A stretch of DNA of 64,000 bases from assembly GCA_958510825.1 (NCBI GenBank), contig OY294048.1, positions 31,275,026 through 31,339,025 on the forward strand. Direction: 5' to 3'. The notes beneath the pieces were generated by a model, which saw nothing but the letters and a program-made list of their open reading frames with translations, made no database searches and was not told where the DNA came from. This stretch comes from Brachypterus glaber. Taxonomy: Eukaryota > Arthropoda > Insecta > Coleoptera > Kateretidae. Of the stretch, positions 10,983-22,672 are shown in pieces. A program made the translations under genes and the position numbers. The first letter of the stretch is position 1, and each line of letters opens with the position of its first letter.

Positions 10983-11753
10983 CGACGTCGTGATGCGGGA
11001 GTGCACGAAATGGATTTGAGGATGCAATTCGGTGGCCACTAAAAGGGTCATTTCCTTTTCTCGTAATAGAGATGGCTTTGAAAAAAAAAACAAAGCTAAG
11101 TCTATTATTGACAGACGGTCTAAGTATACGGAGTGATTCGCTTTTATGATCCTTTGTTCAGAATATTAAATATGTATATATTTGTTTATGTTTACTCTGG
11201 AAAACAATTTATTTGTAGGTAATATTAAATTTATACATATGTATAACTTGACTATGGTCACCAGTTATCAAATACATATACTGGAATTTTCATTCAAAGT
11301 TATATTGAAAACTAAAACTTAAAAAATATTCTTAAAAAGTATAAAAAGCGTAAACTTTTAAGACAAAAATAATTAGTTTTAGTAAAGTTTTTTTTAATGG
11401 GTGCTATACATTTTTAAAATAATATAAGGTCATCGTACTAAAATTATATATTTAATTTTTGAATTTTTGTCTTAGGAATATTTGTTTCTAATTTTTATTT
11501 ACATAAAGCTTAAACATAAACATGACCCAAATTAGGTTTAATATTAATTTTAAAATTGATTAATTTAAGATAATTTAACATTATGTTATATAAATTAGAT
11601 CAAATATAATTATTTTTTAATTATATTTTATAAATAAAATATTTTTAAAGTTTTTAGAATCAAGATAAATATTTTAAATTTTTATGGGGTATTTAAAAGC
11701 GATTTACATTTAGTCCAGTCAAATAATTCCTATGTAAACTTGCACTAAATATA
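10983..11753 (+). other. mAChR-A 3' UTR and flank
   Basis: Immediately follows the stop codon, is increasingly AT-rich and has no coding signal. An AATAAA hexamer is at about 11633-11638 and could be a poly(A) signal, but such hexamers are common by chance here, so the transcript end is not fixed. Confidence 0.4.
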
Positions 11754-12905
11754 CACGGGCTGATATTTTAAAGGTTAGCAGAGGATAGCAACATAACACT
11801 CTGTTTTTCACCGGGTGATTTTCGTAATTTGAATTTTAGGGATGAGTGCGGTTATGATAACCGGGTTATCTCGCTAAATATGCATCTTACGATAAAATGC
11901 ACATAACCAAATTTGTTAAGGAGAAAATTTTGAACAATTTTTGTTTGAATCATTTTTTTAATATAATAGTAACGATCGAGTTATAAATATTCAAAAATGG
12001 CCATGTTGGGGGTGAAATTGGTTTTTTCGATTTTTCAGCCAAATTATTGATAAAAGTGGTATAAGCAAACTTGTAGCTCTTGACATTCTCTGTAAGTTTT
12101 ATATATTACCCATTTTTATAAGTATTTTGTTACGGTTACAGTGGGCGCTGTTGCAACCGTACCAAAGTATCTATGAAAATTTATAATCTATGAAACTTAT
12201 AGAGAATGTCAAGAGCTACAAGTTTGCTCAAAACCACATTTACAGTCCGATGAATAACTGAAAAATGGAAAAAAATAATTTCACCTCCAACATGGCTATT
12301 TTTGGATTAATTCGATTGTTATTAATATATTAAAAAAAAAAAACCGTACCAAAGTATCTATGAAAATTTATAATCTATAAAACTTATAGAGAATGTCAAG
12401 AGCTACAAGTTTGCTCAAAACCACATTTACAGTCCGATGAATAACTGAAAAATGGAAAAAAATAATTTCATCTCCAACATGGCTATTTTTGGATTAATTC
12501 GATTGTTATTAATATATTAAAAAAAAAACCGTACCAAAGTATCTATGAAAATTTATAATCTATAAAACTTATAGAGAATGTCAAGAGCTACAAGTTTGCT
12601 CAAAATCACATTTACAGTCCGATGAATAACTGAAAAATGGAAAAAAATAATTTCATCTCCAACATGGCTATTTTTGGATTAATTCGATTGTTATTAATAT
12701 ATTAAAAAAATGATCGAAACAAACATTGTTGAAAATTTTCTTCTTTACAAAACTGGTTGTATACATTTTTATCGTAAGATGTATATTAAGTAACTCACTA
12801 ATAAAATTCAAGGTAGCGGACACCCCTTACGCACATTAATCAGTGAAAAACTAACAGGAGTGTTTTGTTACCATCCACTACTACCCCTTAAAATATCAGC
12901 CCGTG
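11754..12905. mobile_element. TA-flanked foldback with three 186-bp tandem units
   Basis: Terminal inverted repeats 'CACGGGCTGATATTTTAAAG' (11754) and its complement ending 'atcagcccgtg' (12905) are each flanked by TA, as in Tc1/mariner insertions. The right side holds three direct units starting at 12161, 12348 and 12533 (187 and 185 bp apart), almost identical. The left arm (about 11990-12120) carries one diverged unit in inverse orientation ('gcaaacttgtagctcttgac' against 'gagctacaagtttgc'). No coding sequence. Confidence 0.82.
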
Positions 12906-13595
12906 TACATTTATTGCAGTTTACATTTATTATTTGACTAAACTAATTATCGGTATACATAGAACCACAAAGTGGGTAGTTTGATGTAGTTTCAAACTAT
13001 TTAAATTGACTTTGAAATACATTTCCTCTGGTATTTATACAAGATTAGTTTTTCAAAGGCTTTGGTTTTTAGCTTTCGCAATATCTGATTTAAAATTAGT
13101 TTTAGCAATTATTAAAACAGCATTTCTTTTATCGAATATATTTATTAATTTTTAAAATAAATTTGATTCAAGCGTATTTATTTTTTTTTAGATATCTTGT
13201 TATTTTTAGATATTTTTTCTTGGTCTTAGAAATATGTGTCGATACTAAAACTAAACAACCCTATCTTGTTCCTTTTTTAATTATGCTACAAAGTATTTTT
13301 ATATTATTTTTGACAATGTAATATTATTTAAAGGACACCCCACACATTTTGGAATTTTTTGGACATTTAGGACTAAAATTTTTGTATGCCAAAATAAAGT
13401 GTCCTTTATCGATTTTATATTAAAACTTACAAGTATATTTTAAGTAGGGAATTCAAAGGGAATTTGCTATCCTCTTTCAGTTTGTTATTACAACCTTAAT
13501 AGAGGTAATTAAAGCTATAAAACAAATAAAAATGGACCATAGAAAAATGGTTATCTCTCCAAAATATACATTTATTGTCTATTAAACAAACATTA
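12906..13595. other. Intergenic, nothing recognised
   Basis: AT-rich. A short local inverted pair, 'ccacacattttggaattttt' and 'ttgtatgccaaaataaagtg', occurs near 13330-13400. No gene is visible. Confidence 0.35.
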
Positions 13596-13643
13596 CAGCG
13601 ACAATTGTTTCGACTTTTTTAACATAAAGTCATTTTCAAGCTA
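13596..13643 (-). ncRNA. Degenerate hammerhead-like motif, 3' of PLE endonuclease relic
   Basis: Reading the minus strand: TAGC, TTGAAAA (for CUGANGA), stem II GACTT/AAGTC around a TATGTTAAA loop, GAAAC, then AATTGTC and GCTG. Stem I pairs GCTG with TAGC (one G-U) and stem III is the palindrome ACAATTGT. Two core positions depart from consensus (first C to T, G8 to A), so it is probably inactive. It lies about 450 bp downstream of the endonuclease ORF on the same strand, as expected for a PLE terminal repeat. Confidence 0.5.
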
Positions 13644-14094
13644 CAAATAATGAAAAAATTAGGTTGAAAATGGTACAATTCCTTTTAGAAAAACTTACTT
13701 TTTAAATTTATAAACAAATTAACTTGAGTACACATTATTAGAAATGTCATACTAACCTTAACTATATTATTTTCATAAAATCTTAAAAATTTAAACAATA
13801 AGAAAACTACAATAAGTTAAAATAAAATAAATTAATGAAATCTAGAATTTAAAATTGAATAAAAATCTGGGACATCTATCATAAACTAAATCAAACTATA
13901 TTTCAAACAGACTAAAGGAATTATCTTTAAACTGCAAAAAAGTTGTTAAACATAAAAAAGGAAAAAGATTAATTTATATTTAACTTGGTAATTGGAATAA
14001 AGTTGGAGAGGTGGCAGCAAATTCATATGCAAAACTCAAAAACAAACCGAAAAGGAACGAAATTTTGAAAAAACAAAAATATTTATTCCAAAGA

Positions 14095-14558
14095 TTAATG
14101 CTCTGTAAGGGGACAGGCAACAATCTCCGGTCTAACATTTAAAACATTGTTGTAAACATAAATGTTCAAAAAATCTATTTGTTCATTAACTAACCTATCC
14201 CTATGAAACTTTTTGTTGTACAAAATGGCGAATTGTTCTAGCAGATCTGTAACTCTATCGTTCCTAGAAATATGCAAAACACTTACTTCATTTTCATAGT
14301 CATGGTTCACACATGGTTGGCAAAGCTGGACTTATAGTTTAGACCTGCTAGATCAACATTATTTGCACGTAGTAAACGAAAGTGTTCGTTGGTTCTTATA
14401 CAGATTTTACGATAACTACGGCCTATGTAAAGGCTATCACAGGAACAGGTCAGTTTATAAACGCCGCTCCTTTCCAAAGGATCAATTTTGTCCTTTTTAT
14501 GGGATAATAGGAGGTTGGGGTTAGAGGGGGCTGAAAAGGATTTGGAGAGATAACATTT
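14095..14558 (-). pseudogene. Penelope-like element, GIY-YIG endonuclease C-terminus
   Basis: The minus strand encodes a GIY-YIG nuclease domain in two frames. From about 14558 it reads SFSAPSNPNLLLSHKKDK, then ERSGVYKLTCSCDSLYIGRS and IRTNEHFRLLRANN. A one-base shift near 14311 moves to a 71-codon frame ending TAA at 14095 with LLEQFAILYNKKFH. GVY...YIG, the paired Cys and the following Arg and His are the family signatures. Such domains at the C-terminus mark Penelope-like retroelements, where they nick target DNA. The reverse transcriptase is missing upstream. With the motif at 13596-13643 this is the 3' end of a dead PLE copy. Confidence 0.75.
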
Positions 14559-14559
14559 T

Positions 14560-15339
14560 TTCTATGGTTTATTTAAATCAACTCCAATATGAGTAAGGAT
14601 CAAGAATTTCTTAATTTAAATAAAAATGGTATTAATAAATTTAAGTTTTAAGAACGCAACTGAAACAAAACTACCCCATGCCCCAAATGCATTTCGTCTT
14701 TCACTTCCGCACCACAAGACATTCTTCATTATTCCTAATTAATTATAACACATTTTTTAAGAATAAAATGGTATTTACAAGCATTTTTCTGTAAGAAAAA
14801 TGACAAAATATAACGTTAGGTATATAAATTGGCATTTTTTCTGATCGAAAACGCATTGAAAGACCCAATAATAAAACTAATATTAATAATAAAATGTTAT
14901 AAAAGAGACACTTTCTAGATGTTTTTATATTTATATGTAATCGCTCAAATCGTGTTCTAAAAATCGTGTATAGGTATGCGAAAATGGACTGAAATCTAGA
15001 GTATAATTTAAATTAATAATTCCAAATTAAAACAATATAAAGGGTATAAATATCCTTATCCTTTAGGCAGAACAACACCTCTACGTTTCAACTCTGTTTA
15101 AAATCGTAAATGTCTCTACTTTTTAAAATCCCTTTTGTATAACAACTTATTAACTGTTATATCTCAACTCTTAGGTATCTTTAGGCACTCCACAAAATAA
15201 TTCCTCTTTAATAACTCTTAATGTAATGGCAAGTCATAATAAGGATCAGAGTTGAGTTATTTGAGAGTGAGTATCTTACAGAGTATATGTGGTGAAGAGT
15301 AGAGCTGCTATATAGTGGAGCTGCTGAAAAGTGAAGACA
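14560..15339. other. Intergenic, nothing recognised
   Basis: AT-rich sequence without visible gene, RNA or paired repeat. Confidence 0.35.
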
Positions 15340-15890
15340 TAAAAAAAATAGCACAGTAAAAATGGCCCAAACCAAAAAAATTAGGTATGTTTTAGCACAA
15401 GACTAAAACGCAGTTCTAATAATACAAATGGTTCAAACATAAACAAGTCAAACAAATTGAACCCGATCTTAAAAAGCACAAATAAAAATTGCGCAAAACA
15501 AAACTAGCTAAAATCAAAATAGCGCACTTTAAGGCTTGTCTGCTATAATTTCTAGTTATAACTTAACACTTATAAATAAATATTTTGATATAAATAATGT
15601 TTATAATATTAATGTTACGTATAATTTGAATTTATATTAAAATGTTTAAAAATGTATTGTTTATATAAATTATTAAAGAATTATATAACCAACCGATCGG
15701 ATTGCTTGAGTTATCTTTATGTTAAATAAGTTTATTTTGAGTAATGCGCTAAAAATGTGTGAGCAATTTCATGCGCCGTAGAAGTATGCGCGGTGTTTAC
15801 CTAGCGCTGTATTTAAAAGCAGGGTTTTAGTTTAGCGCTTTTTTCTATTACGCTGTTTTTACTGCGCTGTTTTTTTTGCGCTTTTTATCT
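15340..15890. mobile_element. Foldback-like element with short GCGC-containing arm repeats
   Basis: The left part (15340-15535) repeats 'aaaa..(g)cgca/gcaca' units such as 'aaaagcacaaataaaaattg' and 'caaaatagcgca'. The right part (15740-15885) repeats the inverse, 'gcgctttttt', 'acgctgtttt', 'actgcgctgttttt'. The units are 15-20 bp and more decayed than at 8085-9060. A 200-bp AT-rich centre lies between. FB-like architecture is an inference from the inverted short-repeat arms. Confidence 0.5.
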
Positions 15891-16741
15891 CCCAACCGAT
15901 CGCAGCTGTTGAAAAGTAGCTAAATGCAGGGTAGAGACGTTGTACTGCCTCTATTTATACATAACTATAGAGGCTGTGTGTTAGAATTAGATTTATTTGT
16001 TCGTGGTAAGGTCAATGTATTTATATACAGAGTGTTTTTATGGCCTATTATGTCTGTATGTATTTTAATGGGGAAACCAGAGCACTGCACTGCAGTGCAC
16101 TACAGTGTCTCGGTTTGTGTTATTAGGGTGCTTTTTAATTTTTAGTTTGTAAAATAAGCACTTTATGACTAAAAGTAGGGGACTATGTATTGATTTTTTT
16201 TCCATAATAGAAGTACCGTTTAGCAACTCTGTTTTAAGAATTGTTTTACATTATTTAAATATGATAAGTATGTATAAAACGCTCTAGGTATATAAAAGAT
16301 TATTAAAAAATACCTAATCTTTGGACACAAATATCTTTGGACATTATTTTAAATAAACATGCTATCGAACTGTCTTCCATATTAAATTGCACCAAGCCTT
16401 AACAAAGCATAATATTAAAATGAGACCACAATCATAGTTACCAAAATAATAACTTAAAACCAAAAATAAAAAAAAAATCGTTCTGTTCCTGTTTGTGCAA
16501 AGTGTATAGACAAATAGGAGATTAAAAATATAATTTAGTTTATGTCAAAAAATATGAGATGTTTTTCCATTTATTAATACGTTAACTGCCGTGTGCATAT
16601 ATATTGTGCATAGTGGTAGAGTCACGGAAGCCACGTGAATAATATGTATGCACGGAAAAAATTGTGGTTTAGATTCCTAACTTGGAAGCACATAAATCAA
16701 CAAGGGTATTACTCAGTATAAAGAAACATTTTCCACATAAC
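15891..16741. other. Intergenic, nothing recognised
   Basis: Contains a GC-richer patch with overlapping 'gcactgcactgcagtgcact' near 16083-16102, a short self-complementary sequence. No gene is supported; the 73-codon frame at 15924-16145 shows no family features. Confidence 0.35.
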
Positions 16742-17705
16742 GTAAGGGGTGGTCCATATAATACGTCACACTTTTTTAGGTGATTTTAGGCGCCTTCCTC
16801 CCCCATGTCACACCTTGTCACAAAGTCTTGACCCCCTGCTTGACGTCACACTCTAATTTTACTAAAACAAATCGAATTTTTCTAACATTTTATTGAATTC
16901 TTTAAATATATGAAAAATTAAAGGGCATAATTAATTTAGTAGTAACACGTCTTTAATTTAAGGGGTCTTTCTGCCTTAAAATTTTATAATTTTTATATCG
17001 AAAGAAAAAAATATAATGTGAAGTTTTGTTTGTATGTTTATTTATATTAAAAAAAAGCAAAAAAAATGATTTTTAAAGTGCCAATTTTTGGCCATAATTA
17101 AAAAAAAAACGGTGGTTGCGATGATTCCGGCCGTTTGGATCGACTGAAAAAAAAAACTATTCAGTATTAGTCGCCAAAGACTGAACTATATTAAAAAATT
17201 TTGGCTAAAAAAATAACAAAGTGGCAGATGTTTTTCAAAAAAATTCAAAAAGAACATCCGCCATTTTGTTATTTTTTGGCCAAAAGATTTTCTTCTAGTT
17301 CGGGCTACAGCGACTTTAATACCGTTTTTTTTTAGTCAATCCAAACGACCGGAATCATGGCGACCACCGTTTTATATTGTTTTATTCAAAAAAAATTCTG
17401 GCCAAAGAATGGCAATAAAAATTAATATTTTTTATATTTTTTTGAATGTAAATAAACATACCCACAAAGTTTCACAATGAGGTCGTTTCTCTTTCTATAT
17501 AAAAAAACGTTATTTTTTTTGTAATTTGAAGGTAGAAAGACTCCTTAAATGTACATATTTATATTGACATGAGATTTTATCAAAAATAATTTATAGTATT
17601 TTAAAAACTTTGGAATCAAAATATTCTCCACTCTAATTTCATATTTTTAATGGGGGGTGTAATTCATCCAAACTTTAACCCTTCTTTGACGAGTTGGGGG
17701 ATATG
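16742..17705. mobile_element. Foldback element
   Basis: The inverted repeat is centred near 17235: 'ggtggttgcgatgattccgg' (17111) faces 'ccggaatcatggcgaccacc' (17350), and 'ttggccataattaaaa' has its inverse beyond. The left end 'ggggtggtccatataatacg' with TGACGTCACA nearby resembles the dispersed 'ggggttgtccataaaatacg' at 59406. No coding content. Confidence 0.65.
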
Positions 17706-18649
17706 ATACACTCCAATGAGTTTTTAGAAGAAAATAATACATACTTGGAGATATAAACCAGGAAAAAAATAATCTTTGTTTAAAACACAAAAATAAAACT
17801 TTATCAAAATAAAATAACATAAAAAAAGACAATAATTATAATTATTAAAATAATTTTATAAAAAAAAACATTTTATAACATGTTTTCGAACACACAATTT
17901 TTGACATATTTATTTAAATAATTCTTTGTAAAAAACAAATCGAAAATATATAAACAAAATATATAAATAAAAAAAAATAATAAAAGAGTATTTTAAAGAA
18001 AAAAATATACAGCAATAGATTTAAATCCTTGTGTGTATGTGGTAAATAATGAATATTTGTATAACATGAAGGGTGTGGTGGGGTTAAATCCACCCATACG
18101 TGACCGAAACCCTAAAAAATAAACAAACAGGTACTGTTAAACTTTTTCTAACTGGCACCCGGGAAATGAAGTGAGGGGAAGATGTACGTGTTCTATACTG
18201 CTTTCTAGCTTAGTATGGCAGCATTTCTTGCATTCTTTTCAGGTGACAATTGGAAAAAATCAGACAGTAAAGGGTCAAACAACAATTGCCAGTATGTCCT
18301 TTATGCGTTTACCTAAAGCTGTTGAAAAGGGGGATCACAAGACGAAAGCAGTTTACTTTTAAAACATGGATGGTTTAAACCCCAACAAACATGCGCCGGC
18401 TTAAAACAGGCCAAGCTCACTTAGGAAGCAATTTAGGACATACATTTATAGAAACTCTTTTTTTTCCTATTTTTTAAAAATTATATTTTTAATATCTCGT
18501 ATTTTTTTTGAACTTTTGCACAAATTTGCGCAAAACTGAGTGGAACAATTTCTTTTTGTAATTGATTCATAGATTCATAATATATAAACAGTTTATTAGA
18601 AAGTAAGAGTTTGCAAGAAGTTAAACTTAAGGTTTCTTTAGGCCCACCT
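17706..18649. other. Intergenic; one unassigned short frame with good acceptor
   Basis: Mostly AT-rich. At 18241 a strong acceptor-like 'tgcattcttttcag' is followed by an open frame (18242-18361) reading VTIGKNQTVKGQ and PKAVEKGDHKTKAVYF before TAA. No upstream exon is found and no family is recognised, so it is not called as a gene. See findings. Confidence 0.3.
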
Positions 18650-19506
18650 CACAGTGGACCCAGGACCTGTTCCTAGCCGGACAAAATTCTCGAACAAAAA
18701 ATTATACTTATGAAATATTTTGATTTATCTGTTTTCTACATTCCAGTGCACCATAAAGCACTATTTGTTTATTATAATATTACTTAAATATTTAAATATT
18801 CGTTACTTAAAAATGACATTTTTATGACATATCTCGAAAATAAAATAGCATTTGCAGCAAAGTTTAAAATATTAATTTAAATCAAATTATGGGCAATATA
18901 TTTGGTAAAATATAATGTATGAAGAAGAAAACGGTATGTACTTTATACTTCTTCTGTATAATTTGTTGTTGTTATGTTATTTTTTATTTTATTTTTTGTA
19001 CAAAATAAGTGCAAACATTAGATTATTTTTGATTTTAGAATTTTTTATAATTTTTCAAGAAGAGTTTTAAACATGTATTTTGTAAGACTTAATTAAAATT
19101 TTAAGGTATTTAAAAAGAAAATTTCAAGCACTTTACGTCCGTATAGGATAAAATAGGGACATACTGGGACCAGTATATAAAAAATTGCAAAAAATAAGCG
19201 ATAAAATGACATTTTCATTGAATCTTTGAATTTAAATTTAAACATGTTTTGTTTATCCAAGTTACTTATTATGTACATTACGAGTTCAATAGTAAATTCG
19301 TATTTAACACAATAAAGAATTATTTTAACGAATTCAAAAAAAAAACATATCACCCCTGAAAAAAAATCAAAATTCCGCCAATGACATTATAAACTCAATA
19401 TCACTTTAAAATGATATTTAAGTATATAAATTGATCATAATTTATTAAAAACATCACAAAAATGTTTTTTCCAGCTAGAAACAGGTCCTGGGCTCACTGT
19501 GCACCG
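18650..19506. mobile_element. Non-autonomous TIR element
   Basis: Terminal inverted repeats of about 30 bp: 'acagtggacccaggacctgt' with 'tcctagc' on the left (18651) and 'gctagaaacaggtcctgggc' with 'tcactgtgcacc' on the right (19474). The 800-bp interior is AT-rich without coding sequence. A two-base-different TIR pair suggests moderate age. Confidence 0.7.
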
Positions 19507-19631
19507 TGTTAGGTTCCGAAATTCCCAGAAAGCTACAGCTCACAGCTCACAAAGCGGCTGATAATATTCTATCTCAGGAACTGTTTGAGCCATGAAGACA
19601 GATTTTTACATACATGCCAAAATTTGTGTTC

Positions 19632-20525
19632 ATGGCATGTGACATTAGTGTGATACAAAAAAAAATACTTGATGTGTCGTGGTTAGAACGCCCTTAGAGT
19701 AAAAACTTACAGACAACCCTAATTGGTACTTTTAGGACCCTAAAATCACCCAAATATCGATAAAATTCGTATAAAACCAGCACTAGTGTTTGTAATTTTA
19801 TAAAATTTAAAAACCTTGATATCTATATTTTTTTCTTTTTAAGTATCCAAATAAGCTTGCAAAATCTTAGCCTTAGCAAAAGTTTCTAACCCGTGCCAAC
19901 AAGGCCCCGAAGTTGCCCCTAAATTCCGAAAAAGCGCATTAAATGCAAAGAAAATTTTTCTATTAATTTTTGTTGGGTTTGGGGTCTTCTAAGCGCCATT
20001 TAACACCAACATTTTAACAAAAAACTCATCAAAATAAATATTGATGTTAAATGGCGCTTAGACTCCATGATCGTTGAGTAGATTATCATAATATTTGAAA
20101 TTAACTAAAATAGGATTATATAGAAAAAAAATGTGACATATAAACTTTTTTATTTAATATTTATAATTCGTCAGTAGCACAAATTAATAGAAAGTGCACG
20201 TTTTCGGAATTTGGGGGCAATTTCAGGGCCTTGTTGACACGGGTTAAAAAATTTTGATCAGGCTAAGATTTTGCAAGCTTATTTTTTTACTCAAAAAGAA
20301 AATATATAGATATCAAGGCTTTTAAATTTTATAAAATTACAAATACTAGGGCTAGTTTTATACGAATTTTATCGATATTTGCATAATTTTCGTGTTTTTA
20401 GGGCCCTAAAATACCACTTAGGGTTATCTATATAAATTTTTACTCTAAGAGCGTCCAAACCACGACAAATAGTAAAGATTAAGTAAATTAAAAAAAAAAA
20501 AATGGACCACTCTAATGTGACACGT
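19632..20525. mobile_element. Foldback element
   Basis: Arms pair along most of the length: 'catgtgacattagtgtgata' (19638) faces 'ctaatgtgacacgtg' (20511), 'gtgccaacaaggccccgaag' (19893) faces 'cagggccttgttgacacggg' (20223), and 'gtcttctaagcgccatttaa' (19984) faces 'ttaaatggcgcttagactcc' (20046). No coding content. Confidence 0.75.
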
Positions 20526-20671
20526 GTATTAAACATTGTGTAAGCGAAAGCGCACGCCCGACGAACTACCGATAAATTTACACCTTAAAAGGCCTTGATA
20601 TTATTTTTTCTTCTGTTGGTACTACCTATATGGATAGCGACATACATTATTTTACAATGACACCAAAATAA

Positions 20672-20813
20672 TAGTATATTCTGTAACAAGTGTAGAATGA
20701 TGCCTATTCCGAACTAGTGGATGTTTGTCACCCGAGCCGCGATATCGGCAAGGGGAACGGTCCACGGGTGAGGAATAGCCATTCTACACGTGTTGCAGAC
20801 TATACTTTTTCTA
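20672..20813. mobile_element. MITE-like inverted repeat, 142 bp
   Basis: 'gtatattctgtaacaagtgt' with 'agaatgatgcctattcc' faces 'ggaatagccattctacacgt' with 'gttgcagactatac'. The GC-richer centre has 'cccgagccgcgatatcggca'. A related right end, 'cgtgttttagactatacttt', occurs at 29180-29200. Confidence 0.65.
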
Positions 20814-22387
20814 CGGCTGAAGTTTTATAAATTAATTTTTTTTATATAAATTACATAATAACCAAAAGTTTTAATAAAAAACATTAAATAACATCCAATA
20901 ATTTAATTTTCATCTAATACTTTAATATTTTGTAGTAAATTTTGTATTTCGTTAATTTTTCTAAAAATATGAAACCTATTACGGCATATCAAACGTATTA
21001 CGGAATGTGCCATAAAACGAATATAGGTTTCATCCGCTTACGGAATGTGCTAAATACCGTAAGAGTTTTCTGTGCGATTTAAACATTCTAAGACAGTCCT
21101 AGAAAAATATACTATCGATATATAATTATGGTATTGTAGTAATTTGGTATTATGCTTTATATATGGTAAAATTATAGTTCTATTTACTTAAAGGGTACCC
21201 AGTTTTAAGAAAAATATACATGTGGGGTTTAAAGATTTTAATTAATACTAAACTAGGCGTTAGGTATCATAGAATTAAAAAATTTACGTGTGTAAATTTA
21301 CATTAATAAAAACTTTACAATCCCCGAGGGGGGGCAGGGGAGCCGTATCCTCCCCTCCTGGCTTTCAAATAAATATTATTTTATTTTGGTTTAAACAATT
21401 TTAAAGTGTTTGGTCCTTGAGATTTCTAAAAAAATTGCCTGCGGCACTGGAAATGTTTATGAAACGCTACTCCATAAGAAACTATTTAAAATATCTTATA
21501 AATAATTACAGTTTGCTTTGAAAATTCTGAGGTGTTTGAAAACTGATTTATAAAACTATTCGCCTGCGGAACAATAACATCATTACCGAGCCGAGTCCGA
21601 GTACCGGCCATAAATTTTAATTAAAAGGTTTTTTAAACATTTTTTTTTTAATTTTAGGCTTAGGTGTTATAAGGTGTTTAAAAATGCGTGTCACCAAAAA
21701 TTATAAAAAAAAATTGCCTGCAGGATTTACATATTTTTTTAGAAAAAAAAAATACTTTTATTATAAGGATCAATTCTACCAATTTCGAAAGTAATCCCCC
21801 CAAAAAGAAAAAAGTTATGGGGGGTTAAACTTAAAAAAAAAAAGAAAATCCGGACTTTTAATAATAAATAATAATTAAAAATAATGCCATACGCTACATT
21901 AAACAATTTTTTAAAAATACAGTCCAAATCTTTAAAAATATATTATTTTTCTTAAAACTAACCCTAGGTAAATAGTGGTAAGCGCACATACCACATTCTA
22001 AAACCGTTTAAAAATGAGCTCCAACTTGTTCATTGTCAAACAAATTTGGCTGGTCCAAATTTGTTATTTCACTGCAGCAATATTATTGAAGCAACTTTTT
22101 TCTGGAAATACAACTATATACTTTTTTGACATATTGTTTTACAAATATTAATAAATTAAGCTATAAGTATACATGGTAATCTAAACTAGAATAGTTATTA
22201 CATGAAACTTGTTTTAGATAAAAATATATAGGTAATATGTTTTTTATTTTGTATTGTACATACATATTTTTTAAATTTTAGATTAAAATAAATACAATAA
22301 TGTTTTAAAATAAAAAAAAACTGTATCTAGCAATTTACCTGATGATTAATTTTTTGAACCCTGTCACTTCAATTTTTTTTTAATCGC
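20814..22387. other. Intergenic, no gene; short local repeats
   Basis: AT-rich. Near 20970-21065 'ttacggaatgtgc' occurs twice beside an inverted pair 'gaaacctatta' / 'ataggtttc'. A G-run (gaggggggggcagggg) is near 21329. No coding or RNA gene is visible. Confidence 0.35.
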
Positions 22388-22404
22388 AAAGGACCTGGCA
22401 CACA

Positions 22405-22670
22405 TATAGGGGGGTTCCTGGGCCTCAGTCAAACTGACTTAAAATTTTGATATTTTGTAATTTCGGGGGTAAACATTAAATTAGGAAAATTGCAGCCAAA
22501 TTAAATGACCAGTTTCGGAGAAAAACGCCTTTAAAAATCTAATTTTATGACAGATTTTTTGACGTATATTAAGGTTATTTTTTACTTACGTAAATATTAA
22601 CTTAATTACCCCCGAAATTACAAAATATCAAAATTTGAGGCAGTTTGACTGAGGCCCAGGAACCCCCTTA
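22405..22670. mobile_element. MITE with about 40-bp terminal inverted repeats
   Basis: Left 'ggggggttcctgggcctcag' with 'tcaaactgacttaaaatttt' and right 'ttgaggcagtttgactgagg' with 'cccaggaaccccc'. The pairing continues inward through 'gatattttgtaatttcgggg'. Bounded by TATA/TTATA. Confidence 0.75.
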
Positions 22671-22672
22671 TA

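Noticed and set aside
10544..11093. Minus-strand frames opposite the mAChR-A terminal exon
   Set aside because: Shadows of the strongly supported plus-strand exon and its 3' UTR.
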